DNA of 64,000 nt from Apium graveolens (lineage: Eukaryota > Streptophyta > Magnoliopsida > Apiales > Apiaceae): positions 134,783,263 through 134,847,262 of the forward strand of contig NC_133647.1 of the NCBI RefSeq assembly GCF_009905375.1. The letters are read 5' to 3'. The notes under the pieces are model-generated. The model was not told the DNA's origin, ran no database searches, and worked only from the letters and a program-made list of their open reading frames with translations. A program made the translations under genes and the position numbers. Each line of letters begins with the position of its first letter. The first letter of the stretch is position 1. This document shows, one piece after another, positions 23,968-35,493 of this stretch.

Positions 23968-26309
23968 GTATAAATCTTTGACCCATCCTTACTTAAGATT
24001 TAAGTTCAAGAATCGTTTAGAACATAGTTGTAAACCTAGTTTTGGTGAATGTATTGTTGTAATCTTGATGTTTAGTTAAGTAGATTTAAGGTTAATGATT
24101 ATTGCCTCAAGAACATGATGTTCTTGAGAGGAGTTAGTTTGATGATGATGATATGATGATTTTTGGTGGTAGTGTAAAGATTTAAGGCGTAAACGAAACT
24201 CGGATCGTAACCGTAATCTCGCTAAAATGAAAAAAAGTAACATTAAGTTTCTGCAGAAATTTCCGAAGATGTAAACTGTAGTTTCTTGAAAAACAACACT
24301 TTATTATGATATACAATGTTATAAGGATCGTTTAGGTACTTGAATCGCTTGATTCCGATTTACGAATAAAAAATTATGGCCGTTTTACTAAAAGTGATTT
24401 ATGCGACAAAAACTGCTACGAATTACGAACTTTAAAAATAAAATGGATCGACTTAAAAATGTTCATAAATCATGAAATTTTTACAGAGAGTAGTAAATAG
24501 AGTTCCTTAACTTCTATAAACATTTCAAGTAAAAATAATGATTTTTCAATTTTATAAAAATATTGGAGCCAAGACCGCGAGATTAGAAAACCGTAGAACC
24601 ATTAGCGGAGCCGACGATGAAAATGAAACGGACATAAGGTACTTCGAAAAAGGAAGCGACCGTAATGTGAATAAGGACTTAAAGAAATAATAAGGGTAAT
24701 ATAAGTTGAGAGGGTGCATAATAAGTAGCATATGAGTGCGAGTCGTCGTAAATTAGAACGGGACCTAACAAAATGATTTGTGTTTATGGTTATAGATTTC
24801 CGAGCGGAACCTAGAGCATCCTCCACCTCGAGATACCCAGGAAAGTTTACGAAGCCAACTCCGTATACTATTGTGTTGTGAAAAGATTGTTTTATTATCA
24901 TTTGCATAAATGTCATGCTTGCCATGATACTAAGTAATTGAGTTTTCGCATAATGTAGCAATGTTGTACAATGCGTATATGCCGTAAAATATTTAATGCC
25001 TCCGCGAGCGTGACGTATAATTATAAGACCGAGAGTCGGTCGGAATTTTAAAATAAAAACCCGGGAATCATTCCGGGGATATTTATAGGACCATTGAAGT
25101 CCATAGTAGTTACATTTTAAGGGGCTCAACGTCCACTTACGAAACATTAAATACCTCGAACTTTTATTAAAACGATTTTCAAAGATCGTATTTCCTCAAC
25201 TATATTTTATTGTTCGAATAATAAATATTATATAATTATTTATTTATTATGGGAGAACTATTCTCCAATGATTATTTGTTTCAAACCCGATTAAATGTTA
25301 AAGATTATTAAATTACTTAAACATAAATTAGTTGAGAAATATTATTTCAATATTCTTTTAAAAGTATAATTATTCGAGGTTTAATTATTTAATGATTAAT
25401 ATTTAATATTTAATTATATTAAATGATTTATTTATGATTTAAAAATCATAAAACCTGATTTAAAATACTTTCTGATTTTCGGAAAATCATTTGAATAATT
25501 TCAGATCGTCGGAGAATATTATCTCGACTTATTTTAAAATATTTTGATTATAGTTTCAAAAGAAACTCCCCCTTATTTAATTATCTGTTGACAACGGTCA
25601 ACTCACATCCTTAGTACTTCCTCCGAAAAATTCTCGGAAGTACATATATATACGTACAAATCAAAGTATACCTATCAATAAGCGATATGTTTGGGGAACA
25701 ATATAAGTTCCAAATATATGATGGGATTCTTACAAGGACAAGGAGGGGTAGACTCCATTACTTCATGGACTGGGGAGACTACCAATTTACTACCACATGA
25801 GAAGGTATCTTATATACTGATAAACATGTGGAGTATGCGTACCTGAGAGGGATGGACGCAAAACCGTGTCTTGAGAGGGATAGCCGCGAAGTGTGTACCT
25901 GAGAGGGATGGACACAGAAAAGGCCCCAATGCGGCCAGGGTGATAACCAATAACAAAAGGGAATCATCCTTCTACTAGTAATAGGTTACTATTTCTGTAG
26001 TACGACTGATCATCGTATGCGGTGGCTCCAGTGAATGTCCTAATCTTCCAATTGGAATTATGATGCAATACCGAAACCCAAGCCTAGGTGCTGGGTTTAC
26101 CACTAAGGTATTCGCAGGATAATAAATTCACTAAAGAATTATTTTCAAAAGAAGGTGTGTATCACCAAGGAAAACTATTTTTGAATAAAACGCAATTATC
26201 ATATATGATGTTTTTACTTGAGTTTATCATACAGTCATTTCATATTGTGCATTATTATACTGGTCATTATAGCTCACACTTGTTTTCTTAAATTGACACA
26301 ACACAACAG
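23968..26309 (+). other. G2 candidate leader intron 2 (2342 nt, inside the LTR)
   Basis: Donor CAAGAAAG|GTATAAAT and acceptor ACACAACACAACAG|TGAA. Both have counterparts in G4 (CAAGGAAG|GTATACC and ACACAACAACAG|TTAG), although the LTR sequence between is largely diverged. The interval holds the AT-rich core of the LTR. Confidence 0.5.
25838..25918 (+). repeat. Short tandem repeat in G2 LTR
   Basis: Three imperfect copies of a unit around TGAGAGGGATGGACGC, spaced about 30-40 bp. Comparable GGACTCCCACTGAGCC-like units occur at the matching place in the G3 and G4 LTRs (for example 49267-49352). Confidence 0.75.
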
Positions 26310-26399
26310 TGAATCAAGATGCCTATCATGAAACTCACAGTCAGGAAATGGGTAGGAAATGGCTAGCTGTTCCGTAGGATGTTAGGTGTTGTACCACAG
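26310..26399 (+). other. G2 candidate LTR mini-exon (exon 3)
   Basis: Follows the acceptor at 26309. ATG at 26319 opens 27 codons up to the donor CCACAG|GTAGACC (GT at 26400-26401), with one internal TAG. The encoded start (MPIMKLTVRKWVGNG) resembles the G4 mini-exon (MARLQQTQRKRVGSAP) in spacing and in the RK-VG core. The codon count is whole, so splicing to ORF0 at 26951 would be in phase 0. Confidence 0.5.
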
Positions 26400-26950
26400 G
26401 TAGACCGAATAAGCTGGATTGGTTTTCAGTTGTTTTTAGTCCGGCTTATTTACAAGTATGACTTATGTAAGATAATGAATAAGAAACAAATATTTGGCCG
26501 ACGAACTAGCCTTACTTAAAGGTTATTTCACCGGTAAGACTTAATTACTTCTGGGTTGTAATAATTATCACTTTGTGGATTCGTTTACTCTAGTAATGAA
26601 TGGTTCGTTTCCAAGAAAATAACCTATAAGTGTGTGTATGATAAGTATGGGGTCGTAAAAGTGTGAGTATTTATATATTGTGATACAAGGTAAGTGTTAT
26701 ATAGTATTCAAGATGGTGTGGCCTCCTAGATTCTTGACTCCGGATTTTGGGGCGCCACAGAAATGGTATTAGAGCCTTAGGTTATCAAATCTTGGAAACA
26801 ATAGGATATAAAATATGTAGACATAAGAATAATGAATAATCAATTAGAGCTCAAGTCGAGTTCGTCATCAGGCTACATGGGTAGTCTTGACAGTTTTACC
26901 CTTAAGGGAATTCCAACTCTAAGTTAGTAACACCTTGCCTATTGTGTCAG
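26400..26950 (+). other. G2 candidate leader intron 3, spanning the primer site
   Basis: Donor CACAG|GTAGACC and acceptor ATTGTGTCAG|GTACC. It contains the end of the LTR, the primer-binding site (26764) and two short palindromes: GCTACATGGGTAGTC at 26872-26886 and CCCTTAAGGG at 26900-26909. Confidence 0.5.
26764..26775 (+). other. G2 primer-binding site
   Basis: TGGTATTAGAGC, one base different from the initiator tRNA-Met consensus TGGTATCAGAGC, 4 bases after the LTR end. G4 carries the same C-to-T variant. Confidence 0.9.
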
Positions 26951-27637
26951 GTACCAGTGGAGCCTATGGGGGAGGTTGACCCTGTTGATGATATTATGGG
27001 CCCTGAGCGTGACCCTACTCCCGAGCCGGAGGACCCACCCATTGATAATTCAGATGATGACCCTACTGAGGATGCCCCGGAGGAGGATACTGACCTTCCT
27101 GTCCCTATAGCTGATGACGTTGAGGTGCCCCAAGGAGATGACATAGGCTGGAAGGATAAAGAGATGTACCCTCTCCTAACTGTACGCTCTCTTACACCAC
27201 ACCTAGGGATGCAAAGCCCTTTGCCCTATACTGATGATGACGAAAAGGATGGGATGGATGCACAGACCTACGAGGCTTATGACATATCCTCTAGCGACCC
27301 AGACTCACCTCTACCACCCCCGGTGACCATATATGTAGCTATACACGACTGGATAGTGGCTTAGCTTAACGCTGAGCTCACCGCGGCATCTGCCCGCATT
27401 GTAAAGCTACGACAGGCGTTGACAGCTGAGAAAGCCATCAGGCTAGGATATCCAGGGGACTTCAGAGCTGCTTCCCCGGCCATAGCCTGCAGGGAGATTG
27501 TTGGGATCAAGATCTGTACTCGGGTTCAGATGAGGATGACGACGGTGGGGGGATACATCCCGGTAGTTGATGTAGAGCTGATGTTGGCAGGAGCGATGGG
27601 GAGGGTGCGAGACCTCACGCGCAACTACAATGACTGA
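26951..27637 (+). pseudogene. G2 ORF0 (acidic accessory protein), one stop
   Basis: The frame is open from the candidate acceptor at 26950; the first internal Met is near 26969. Residues 1-70 are rich in Asp/Glu/Pro, the middle holds a Pro-rich stretch (SDPDSPLPPP), and the rest matches the C-terminal half of G4 ORF0 (LTAEKA, REIVGIK, AMGRVRDLTR against LDAERA, RELTGIE, AMERVWELTR). A single in-frame TAG at 27362 breaks it, probably from CAG. Function unknown: no enzyme motif, membrane segment or signal peptide. It lies between primer site and gag. Confidence 0.75.
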
Positions 27638-28007
27638 GGGACGAGTGGCTATTTATGGACCTTGTATAGGGCTGGGTGACTTGTCACCAATTTTGTTAGG
27701 ATAACTAGTAGTAGATAGCTTTCCTAGCCCTTTAGGGTACCCGGTTATGTATTTGCATTTCAGTATTCAGGACAAGTGATGATGTATTATAATCAGGTCA
27801 TGTATGAACTCGGATAGTTATTTTGTCCCCAAGATATAATTGGGAGACCCTATGGTATATATCTAGCAGTTATTAAGAAATTGATTTCCATAATATTGCA
27901 CTTGTTAAAAGCATGCTAGATAATAAATGACATGCTTACCTATGAATAAATTAATCCAATGGTAAAATTTTTTGCAACTATATTGACAAATTTTCATTAT
28001 CAGAACG

Positions 28008-29264
28008 ATGCCACCCCGTAAAAGAGGAACCAGGGCACAGCCCGCAGAATCTGTTAACCAACAACGGAATGGACCTAACCCCGTAGTGAATGAAGAAAGT
28101 GAAGAAGACCTAGACTATAATGAGTATGATGAGGAAGAATATGTAGAAGAAGAGGCTGAGGATACCCATCAGGGAGGGAACCCCATGAATGAGTTTATAG
28201 AACTTTTAAGGGCACATCTGAACCAACAGCCCATTCCACCACAGCCGCATATTTCCCAACAGACTGTGGCCACTGCCTTCAGGGCATTCAAATCCCTCAA
28301 ACCCCCAGAGTTTCTAGGATCTGCCGACCCCATTGAGGCACGGGCCTGGCTCAAGGAAATAGAAAAGTCCTTCGAGATACTAGGTGTGGAAGAACGACAT
28401 AAGACCATTTTCGCTTCTTACATGCTGAAAGAAGAAGCTAATTACTAGTGAGAGTCTAAACGAAACCTGGAGACAGATGCTATGATTCCATGGGATAGAT
28501 TTACCCGATTGTTCTTAGACAAGTATTTCCCTAGGTTTATGGAAACTCGGATGGAGATTAAGTTTCTGGAGCTGAAACAAGATAAGATGATTGTGGCAGA
28601 ATATGAGGCCAAGTTTACTGAATTATCACGATTTGTGCCTGAGTTTGTTAATACCGAAGAGAAGAAAGCGAGAAGGTTTCAGCTTGGTCTGAAACAGTGG
28701 ATCCAGAATCGAGTGGCAGTACTAGAGTTGACAGATTATGCTACCTTAGTGTAGAAGGCCTCGATTGTTTGAAGGAAAAGGAAAATAGAAAAAGGAAGAT
28801 AGGGAGTCAAGGAGGAGGAGGAGGAACCGGGAACTGGAGCCTCCCAAGTAGGTTCGTCAGGGGAGTGGTATCCCAACCTGCGAGAGGCCCCGGATTTAGA
28901 AAGGCCCCAAGTGAGAGTGGTAGCCAGGGTGGTGGACAATCTAGGGCAACATTTCATAGTCAACCCCGCGTCCCAATACCAGAGTGTCAAACATGTAGAA
29001 GAAGACACCTTGGAGTGTGTAGCCAGGTGAGAGCCCCTCTGAAATACTATAAGTGTGACCAAACCGGACACCTGGCCAACAACTACAACCAAACCAACGT
29101 GACGTGTTTCCAATGTGGGAAGGTAGGGCACATGAGGAAGGATTGCCCGACATTGAATCCCCCAGCCTCAGGGATGAGCAGAGCTGCATCCAACCGGCCC
29201 CCAGCTGCTAGGACCTTCAACATGACTGTTCAGGATGCTGTCCGAAACACTGACGTGATATGAG
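28008..29264 (+). pseudogene. G2 gag
   Basis: ATG at 28008 (MPPRKRGTRAQP), 4 nt after a candidate acceptor TTTTCATTATCAG. An acidic N-terminus precedes the gag core [39 protein letters not shown] and [12 protein letters not shown]. Two consecutive Trp codons (WW in G4) are now TAG TGA at 28446-28451; another stop replaces Gln at 28752 and the frame shifts after it. Zinc motifs: CQTCRRRHLGVC, a damaged one with both outer Cys changed to Tyr, and CFQCGKVGHMRKDC. It would form the particle. Confidence 0.9.
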
Positions 29265-32200
29265 GTACCCTTCTGTTAAATTCCGAACATGCCAATGTCC
29301 TATTTGATTCTGGAGCGACCGAGTCGTTTATATCTCAAGATTTTGCTAAAAAGTTAAAACTTAACACCATACCTTTACATGAGATATTACAAGTGGAAAT
29401 AGCAAACAAAAAAATAATTCATGTAAATCAAGTACACCCTAAATGCAAGCTGAAAATAAAAGGGAAAGTCTTCGAGGTTGACTTAATCCCATTTGCGTTA
29501 GGAGAATTTGATGTAATCTTAGGAATGGATTGGTTATCCAGTAATGGAGCGCAAATAGATTGTGAGCGGAAGAGGGTGAAGATAAGAGTGCAAAATGGAA
29601 AGGAAGTAGTGTTTAGAGGTCAACGACAGACCCTGAAATTCTGACCATGCTACAGGCAAAGAGATTGTTAAAGAAAGGTAACGAGGCCTATTTGGCTTAT
29701 GTGATGGATACTTAGAAGGAAGTTCCCAACATACAGGACATACCTATAGTGAATGACTTCGAGGATGTATTTCAAGAGAACTTACCAGGATTGCCACCCG
29801 ACAGAGAAATAGAATTCTCTATAGAATTAGCACCAGGGATGGCACCAGTGTTCAAGGCCCCTTATAGGCTAGCCCCGGTTGGAATGAAGGAACTAGCTTC
29901 TCAACAGCAAGAGTTATTAGATAATAGGATGAAAAGACCCAGTGTGTCGCCATGGGAAGCGCCAGTACTATTCGTAAAAAAGAAGGATGGTAGTATGAGA
30001 TTATGCATAGACTATCGGGAGTTGAATAAGATGACTATCAAGAATAGGTATCCTCTCCCTAGGATTGATGACCTATTCGACCAACTCAAGGGTGTTGTGC
30101 ATTTTTCCAAAATAGACTTGAGGACAGTATATCACTAGTTGAAAATTAAACCTGAGGATATGCAAAGACTACTTTTTGCACTATGTATGGACACTATGAG
30201 TTCTTAGTCATGTCATTTGGATTAACCAATGCACCCGCAGCCTTCATGGATTTGATGAACAGAGTGTTCAAAAAGTACCTAGATATATGTGTGATAGTTT
30301 TTTATAGATGATATTCTAATCTACTCAAAAACAAAGCAAGAACATGCAGAATATTTGAGGATACTTTTAGAAATATTGAGGAACGAGAAATTATATGCCA
30401 AGTTCTTGAAATGCGAGTTTTGGTTAAGGGAAGTTCAGTTCTTAGGGCATGTGGTGAGTAGCAAAGGACTTTTAGTTGACCCTGCCAAGATAGAGGCGGT
30501 ATCCAACTGGGAAAGACCGACTACCCCAACAGAGGTTAGGAGTTTTGTGGGTTTAGCAGGATATTACCGGAGATTCGTGCAAGACTTTGCTAAGATAGCC
30601 GGCCCACTGACTAGACTTACCTGGAAAACGAAAAAGTTTGTATGGACTGAGAAATGTGAGGATAGCTTTCAGGAACTGAAAAGGAGACTGGTGTCAGCAC
30701 CAGTGCTCGCTCTTCCCGATAGAAAGGGAGAGTTTGTGATATACAGCGACGCATCGCATAAGGGACTAGGATGTGTGCTTATGCAGCATGGGAAGGTTAT
30801 CGCGATGCCTCTCGACAATTGAAGGAATATGAGATCAGATACCCAACACACGATCTAGAATTAGCAGCCATAGTATTTGCTCTGAAAATTTGGAGGCACT
30901 ACCTCTACGGTGAGAAATGCAAGATTTACACAGACCATAAGAGCCTCAAATATATTTTTACTCAGAAAGAACAAAACATGAGACATAGGAGGTGGTTAGA
31001 GTTGATTAAGCACTACGACTGTGAAATTTTGTATCACCCGGGTAAAGCCAATGTGGTGGCTGACGCCCTTAGTAGCAAGGAAAGACTCAAAATGATAATG
31101 ACATCTGAGGAGTTAGTTAAAGAATTTGAGAAGATGGAAATTAACGTGAGAATGACCGGTAAAGGGACAGAAGGATTATTTGAGATTAAACTAGTAGCGG
31201 AACTGACTGAAAAGATACGAGTGTGTCGGGAAAAGAAGATGAGTGAAGAAAGAGGAACATTGACCGGTGAGGAAGTTAGATGCGAGAAGGATGAGAAAGG
31301 GATCATGAGGTATGCATCCCGAATTTGGATTCCAAATATGCAAGAGTTAAAGGATGAGCTGCTGCACAAAGGGCACAACTCCAGATATTCAATCCACCCA
31401 GGAAGTACGAAAATGTACCGTGACCTTAAAGAATATTATTGGTGGCCGAACATGAAAAGAGAAGTAGCGAAGTGGGTCAACAAGTGCTTGACATACCAGA
31501 GAGTGAAGGCTGAACATCAGCAACCGAGTGGACTATTACGGCCCCTGGAAATTCCGGAATGGAAATGGGGGCATATAGCCATGGATTTTGTGATAGGCCT
31601 ACCAAGAACGAAAGCCAATCACGATGCCATATGGGTTATCATAGATAGACTGACCAAGTCCGCGCACTTCCTACCAATCAACGAAAGGTACACCATAGAC
31701 AAGCTGGTGGATATCTAATTGAAGGAAATCGTAGTGAGCACGGCGTTCTCGTTGCCATAGTGTTAGATAGAGACCCAAGGTTTAATTCTCGATTTTGGAG
31801 AAGCTTCCAAGAATATGTAGGCACCAGACTAAATATCAGTACCGTTTACCACCCCCAAACTGATGGGCAAAGCGAAAGGACTATTCAAACCCTAGAAGAT
31901 ATGCTGCGAGTGAGTGCCATCGACTTTAAAGGAAATTGGAATGACCACTTACCCATGATCGAATTTGCCTACAACAATAGCTATCACGCTAGCATATGAA
32001 TGACTCCGTATGAAGCTCTTTACGGAAGGAGATGCCGCTCTCCCCTATGTTGGGATGAGGTTGGAGAACACAAGATAATAGGACCCGAGTTAGTCCAGCA
32101 AACCAGTGAAATGGTGGGACTCATTAGGAAGAGACTGGTAGCAGCTCAAGACAGACAAAAGAAGTACGCCGACCAGACCTGAAAAGATAGAGAATATAAA

Positions 32201-32624
32201 GTAGGGGATTCAGTGATGTTGAAGGTATCTCCATGGAAGGGAGTGATGAGGATTTGGAAAGAAAGGGAAGCTGAGTCCCAGATTCATAGGACCCTTTAAA
32301 ATTTTGAGGAGAATAGGACCTCTCGCTTACGAGCTTGCCTTACTTCCTAATCTGCAACAGGTGCACAACATGTTCCACGTGTCAATGTTAAGAAAGTACC
32401 ATGTGAATGCACGACATGTGATAGAATATGAGCAGGTAGATTTACAACCAGACCTGACCTACGTTGAGCATCCATTAAGGGTAATGGACCAAAAAGAACA
32501 AGTGTTGAGGAACAAGACTGTGAAGCTGGTTAGAATCTTGTGGAGAAATCAAAATGTTGAAGAGTCAACTTGGGAACTAGAAGACGCAATGAGGAATAGA
32601 TATCCCCACCTATTTTCTAATTGA
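29265..32624 (+). pseudogene. G2 pol (protease, RT, RNase H, integrase, chromodomain-like tail)
   Basis: Order: protease [13 protein letters not shown] (about 29310); RT with [34 protein letters not shown] and a frame-shifted IDD (about 30305); RNase [11 protein letters not shown] and [12 protein letters not shown]; integrase zinc region CLTYQR (second Cys changed to Tyr), [21 protein letters not shown] and [12 protein letters not shown]; then GPFKILRRIGPLAYELAL and the tail [11 protein letters not shown] typical of chromoviruses. Stops at 29642, 29714, 30136, 31716, 31997 and 32180 plus frameshifts kill it. Confidence 0.93.
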
Positions 32625-32645
32625 TTCCGGGACGGAATCCTTGTT

Positions 32646-32657
32646 AGAGGGGAAAAC
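32646..32657 (+). other. G2 polypurine tract
   Basis: AGAGGGGAAAAC directly before the 3' LTR start at 32658, the expected start point of plus-strand DNA synthesis. Confidence 0.85.
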
Positions 32658-33100
32658 TGTAATAACTCGAATTTTTGAGACTTTAATGAATAGTAATCCT
32701 GATAGACGGGGAAAACTTTTTAGCCCACACTATGTTGTGCATGAGAAAATGAGTTTCGAAGTGGATATTATGATTATACGTACCAAATGAGTGTATGTAA
32801 ATGCTATTAGTTTTCAAAGAAAAGGAACTTTGAAAAATGACCATATTTATGAATCATTGAGGATTACGGGGATCACAATATAATTACGAATTTAAAACCC
32901 TACGGATTTATATCCAAGGACGATACAACAAAACATAGAGAATAATACGAAAGGATTTACGCCGTGAACCGTTTACAAGAAATTATTACGAAAACGTTTA
33001 AGCGACCGAACAAATGCGTAAACGATTAAATAAACGTATCGTACTAACTAATCATGGTAGAAAAGTAACCATGGTTACTTTATCAAATAGTAAGCTAAGG
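32658..33100 (+). repeat. G2 3' LTR, truncated (443 bp)
   Basis: Matches 22972-23430, ending at GTAAGCTAAGG. It lacks about 15 bp found in the 5' copy near 23000 and has scattered substitutions. The remaining 3.3 kb are missing and copia B sequence on the opposite strand follows directly. Confidence 0.92.
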
Positions 33101-34148
33101 AGACACCAGAGGAGGCTAACTTAGGAGCTGGATTAGAGTTCTGTTTAGGAGAAAGAATGTTTGGGTTAGAAACAAGATGGGCAGTGTCTTGTTCCACATC
33201 ATCTGGAAATGTTACAGAGGTGCTTGCATCAGGATTTTTAGGCACTTGTGAAGGAGTAGGTCTATTTCTCAACAGAAATTGACTGACCTCCCTAAGCAGG
33301 AAAGGAGGTCCAGAAAAATTATTCTTTTCATCTCTTTTAATGTGATCAGTGATAACCTTCTCAGAAATTTGAAACACAGGAAGCAATTCATCATTATCAA
33401 GTGCAGCATTAGGGCATAAAAAATTGAAAATCAGTTGAAGAAATCTAGTATACTCTATTACTCCTGATGTATCTGCTCTCCTAGCAATTATGAATTGAAG
33501 TATAGTATTACCATAGTCAAAATTACCAGAGTAAAGGAGAGAGTACCCAATTTTCATAGAAATAGATGGAAGAGCATCAAAATTTGTTGTTTTATTCAAG
33601 AAGCACCTGCTGATGCAGTCAAAGAAGAAATTCCATTCTCTCTTCAATTTTTTCCTTGTCAATTTGCCAATGGTTGTGAGTTCACCTTTATAGCTCAGAG
33701 TTCTGAGCATATCAAACAGCTGCTCAGTTGCATAATTATCAGGAGCACCAGCACAGACAAGCAATCTCAATGCTTGAACCAGGACATCAGCATCAACTTC
33801 ATACCTGCATCCCTCATATTCAAAAGAGAAAGCAGTGTTTATTTTATTAACTAGAGTTGTATTCCATACCTGCATTACATCCCTATATGACACTTTATTA
33901 GGATTTGTGAGAGCATACCCAATTGGACATTGGAGTAAGAAATCCTGTATATCATGAAAAGATTGTGGAAACTGCTGATGTGTAAGCAGAGCTAAATAAT
34001 TATTTATGCCAAAGGTGTTTCCATGAATGATAATGGTTTGACTGAAGAAAGGTGAAACCTCAAAAGATGACATGATGTTCGTAGGAGTTGAGGAAGAATA
34101 TACGTGAGATGTGGATAGTGAGGCTGTGTGTATGATGATTTGTGTCAT
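33101..34148 (-). pseudogene. Copia B envelope-like third ORF, 3'-truncated
   Basis: Opens at ATG 34148 (a second Met, MSSFEV, lies 25 codons in and may be the real start) and stays open for about 347 codons to the G2 junction; the last ten residues of the frame come from LTR sequence. Motifs shared with E: LKREWNFFFDCISRCFL against LRREWSFIFDTVIRAFI, and the following YGNTI and NIGTLI stretch. The Pro/Ser/Asn-rich C-terminal part starts around residue 295. No clear membrane segment is visible. Sireviruses often carry such a third ORF; the role is unknown and 'envelope' is only a positional name. Confidence 0.7.
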
Positions 34149-35493
34149 AGAAGTTCATGTGCATATATAAGTTTGCAAAGCTGAGTTGTATGTAACACAC
34201 ACGAAGAAGGAAGCTTAGTGAATTAGTCTTCTGACATATGGTAATTACTAAAGAATAGGATTTGAAAGTGGAGTAAAGTGCGGAATTAGCAACAAAATAT
34301 GCACAGCTCTTTCAATAAATTATTATGTGAATTTGTTCAATAGATAATCCACTATTAAACAATAATTAAATAAGAAATTCAATTTTCAGCACTAAATAAT
34401 TCAGAAATCATTTTTTAATAATATTCTAAATGAAAACATACTGACCTGTCGTCAGTATTTGGAACCTCTTATTTGTCAGGATTTGGCAATTCAAATTCAT
34501 CAGGATTTGTCAAAACAACTCAAATTTATTAGAAACCCATAATTTTAATCTCAAGAATCATCAAAAGATACATGTTAAGTGTGTGATTTAGAGATTAACA
34601 GGTTACAATTAAGAACAAGCACATGCATACACAACTAAGGAACATAGATTAGGTCTTGTAAACAAAACAAAAAAAAATTCATTAATAGCTCAAGAGAGTA
34701 CATTTCATGAAATTTTTTGATTACATGCATAGGTGATTATAAGAGAATACTAGTCTAGTAGAGAAGAACAGCTACAACAGCCTTGGTCTGAGAAGCTTGA
34801 CAAAGCTGATGGTGAAGAGAAACAGCCAGAGGATGTTCAGGACTACTTCCTGCTTTCAACAAAGAGGACAGCAAGATGAATGATCCTCTCTTAATGATGA
34901 ATGATGTAGAGAAGAAGATCTCTTCGAAACCCCAGAAAGTCATTTTTGGTCACTTCAGGAAGTTGAACCCAAATGTTATGTGGAATGGCGTTGATATGAT
35001 ATTGAGTTTGCATTCCCTCACAAAAGAGTGTCACAATATTAGTGCCAGAGCTGTAGAACCAAGTGAAATTTGCCATTGATCGGGAGAAAAAGGAGTTGTG
35101 AGAAATATATGATTCTACTTGATGAGAATGATTTGTGTAAGGAAATATATGATTCTACTTGATGATGAATGATGGTTTAAATAACCGAGAGAGAGAGCGA
35201 GAGAGAGGGAATATCAAAGAGAGTAGGGGTTTGATTAATTATTAAGTGCAGAGTTAACTTAATGATTTAACCAAAAAATATCTTATTGAAGCTCGTCTCC
35301 CTAGACCGATTTGCAATTATGACAGTGATATATATTCATACATGCACATTTAGAAAATAAATTCACTTAATTTATCATGCATATAATAATATACATCAAA
35401 AATTCCCAATGTAATATCTTCATCAGCATTTAGGACACATCAGGATTTGATCAATATACATCAGGATTTGATCAAATATAAATTAAAAAGAAA
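34149..35493. other. Copia B spacer between pol and third ORF
   Basis: AT-rich. It holds a duplicated GAAATATATGATTCTACTTG block (35102 and 35142, period 40), a GA-rich tract at about 35187-35209, and repeated ATCAGGATTTG words (34470-34520 and 35450-35480). Apart from the accessory ORF remnant at 34744-35076 nothing coding is recognised. Confidence 0.6.
34744..35076 (-). pseudogene. Copia B small accessory ORF remnant
   Basis: ATG at 35076 opens a 61-codon frame (MANFTWFYSSGTNIVTLF); a second frame continues from about 34943 to 34755, suggesting one frameshifted ORF of roughly 100 codons. It lies between pol and the third ORF, the same place as the accessory ORF of copia C, but the sequence resemblance is weak. 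Family unknown. Confidence 0.35.

Larger units (their letters stand above)
22972..26759 (+). repeat. G2 5' LTR (3788 bp)
   Basis: Begins TGTAATAACTCG after copia fragment D and ends GGCGCCACA just before GAAATGGTATTAGAGC. It contains a TATA box at 23568, a CT tract, candidate introns, an AT-rich stretch around 25200-25600 and a short GAGAGGGAT repeat at 25838-25918. The first 440 bp are repeated at 32658-33100. Confidence 0.92.
22972..33100 (+). mobile_element. G2: Ty3/gypsy chromovirus, full 5' LTR, truncated 3' LTR
   Basis: Plus-strand element: 5' LTR 22972-26759, primer site, ORF0, gag, pol, polypurine tract and the first 443 bp of the 3' LTR, which stops at 33100 where minus-strand copia B sequence begins. 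LTR ends are TGTAATAACTC and GGCGCCACA. The comparable part of the two LTRs differs by a small deletion and roughly 4-5% substitutions by eye, so G2 is older than G4. Gag, pol and ORF0 all carry stops; several are changes of CAG to TAG or TGG to TAG/TGA. Confidence 0.93.

Noticed and set aside
24602..25147. 181-residue minus-strand frame in the G2 LTR
   Set aside because: Antisense to the LTR, AT-rich, no motif, and no counterpart in the other chromovirus LTRs.
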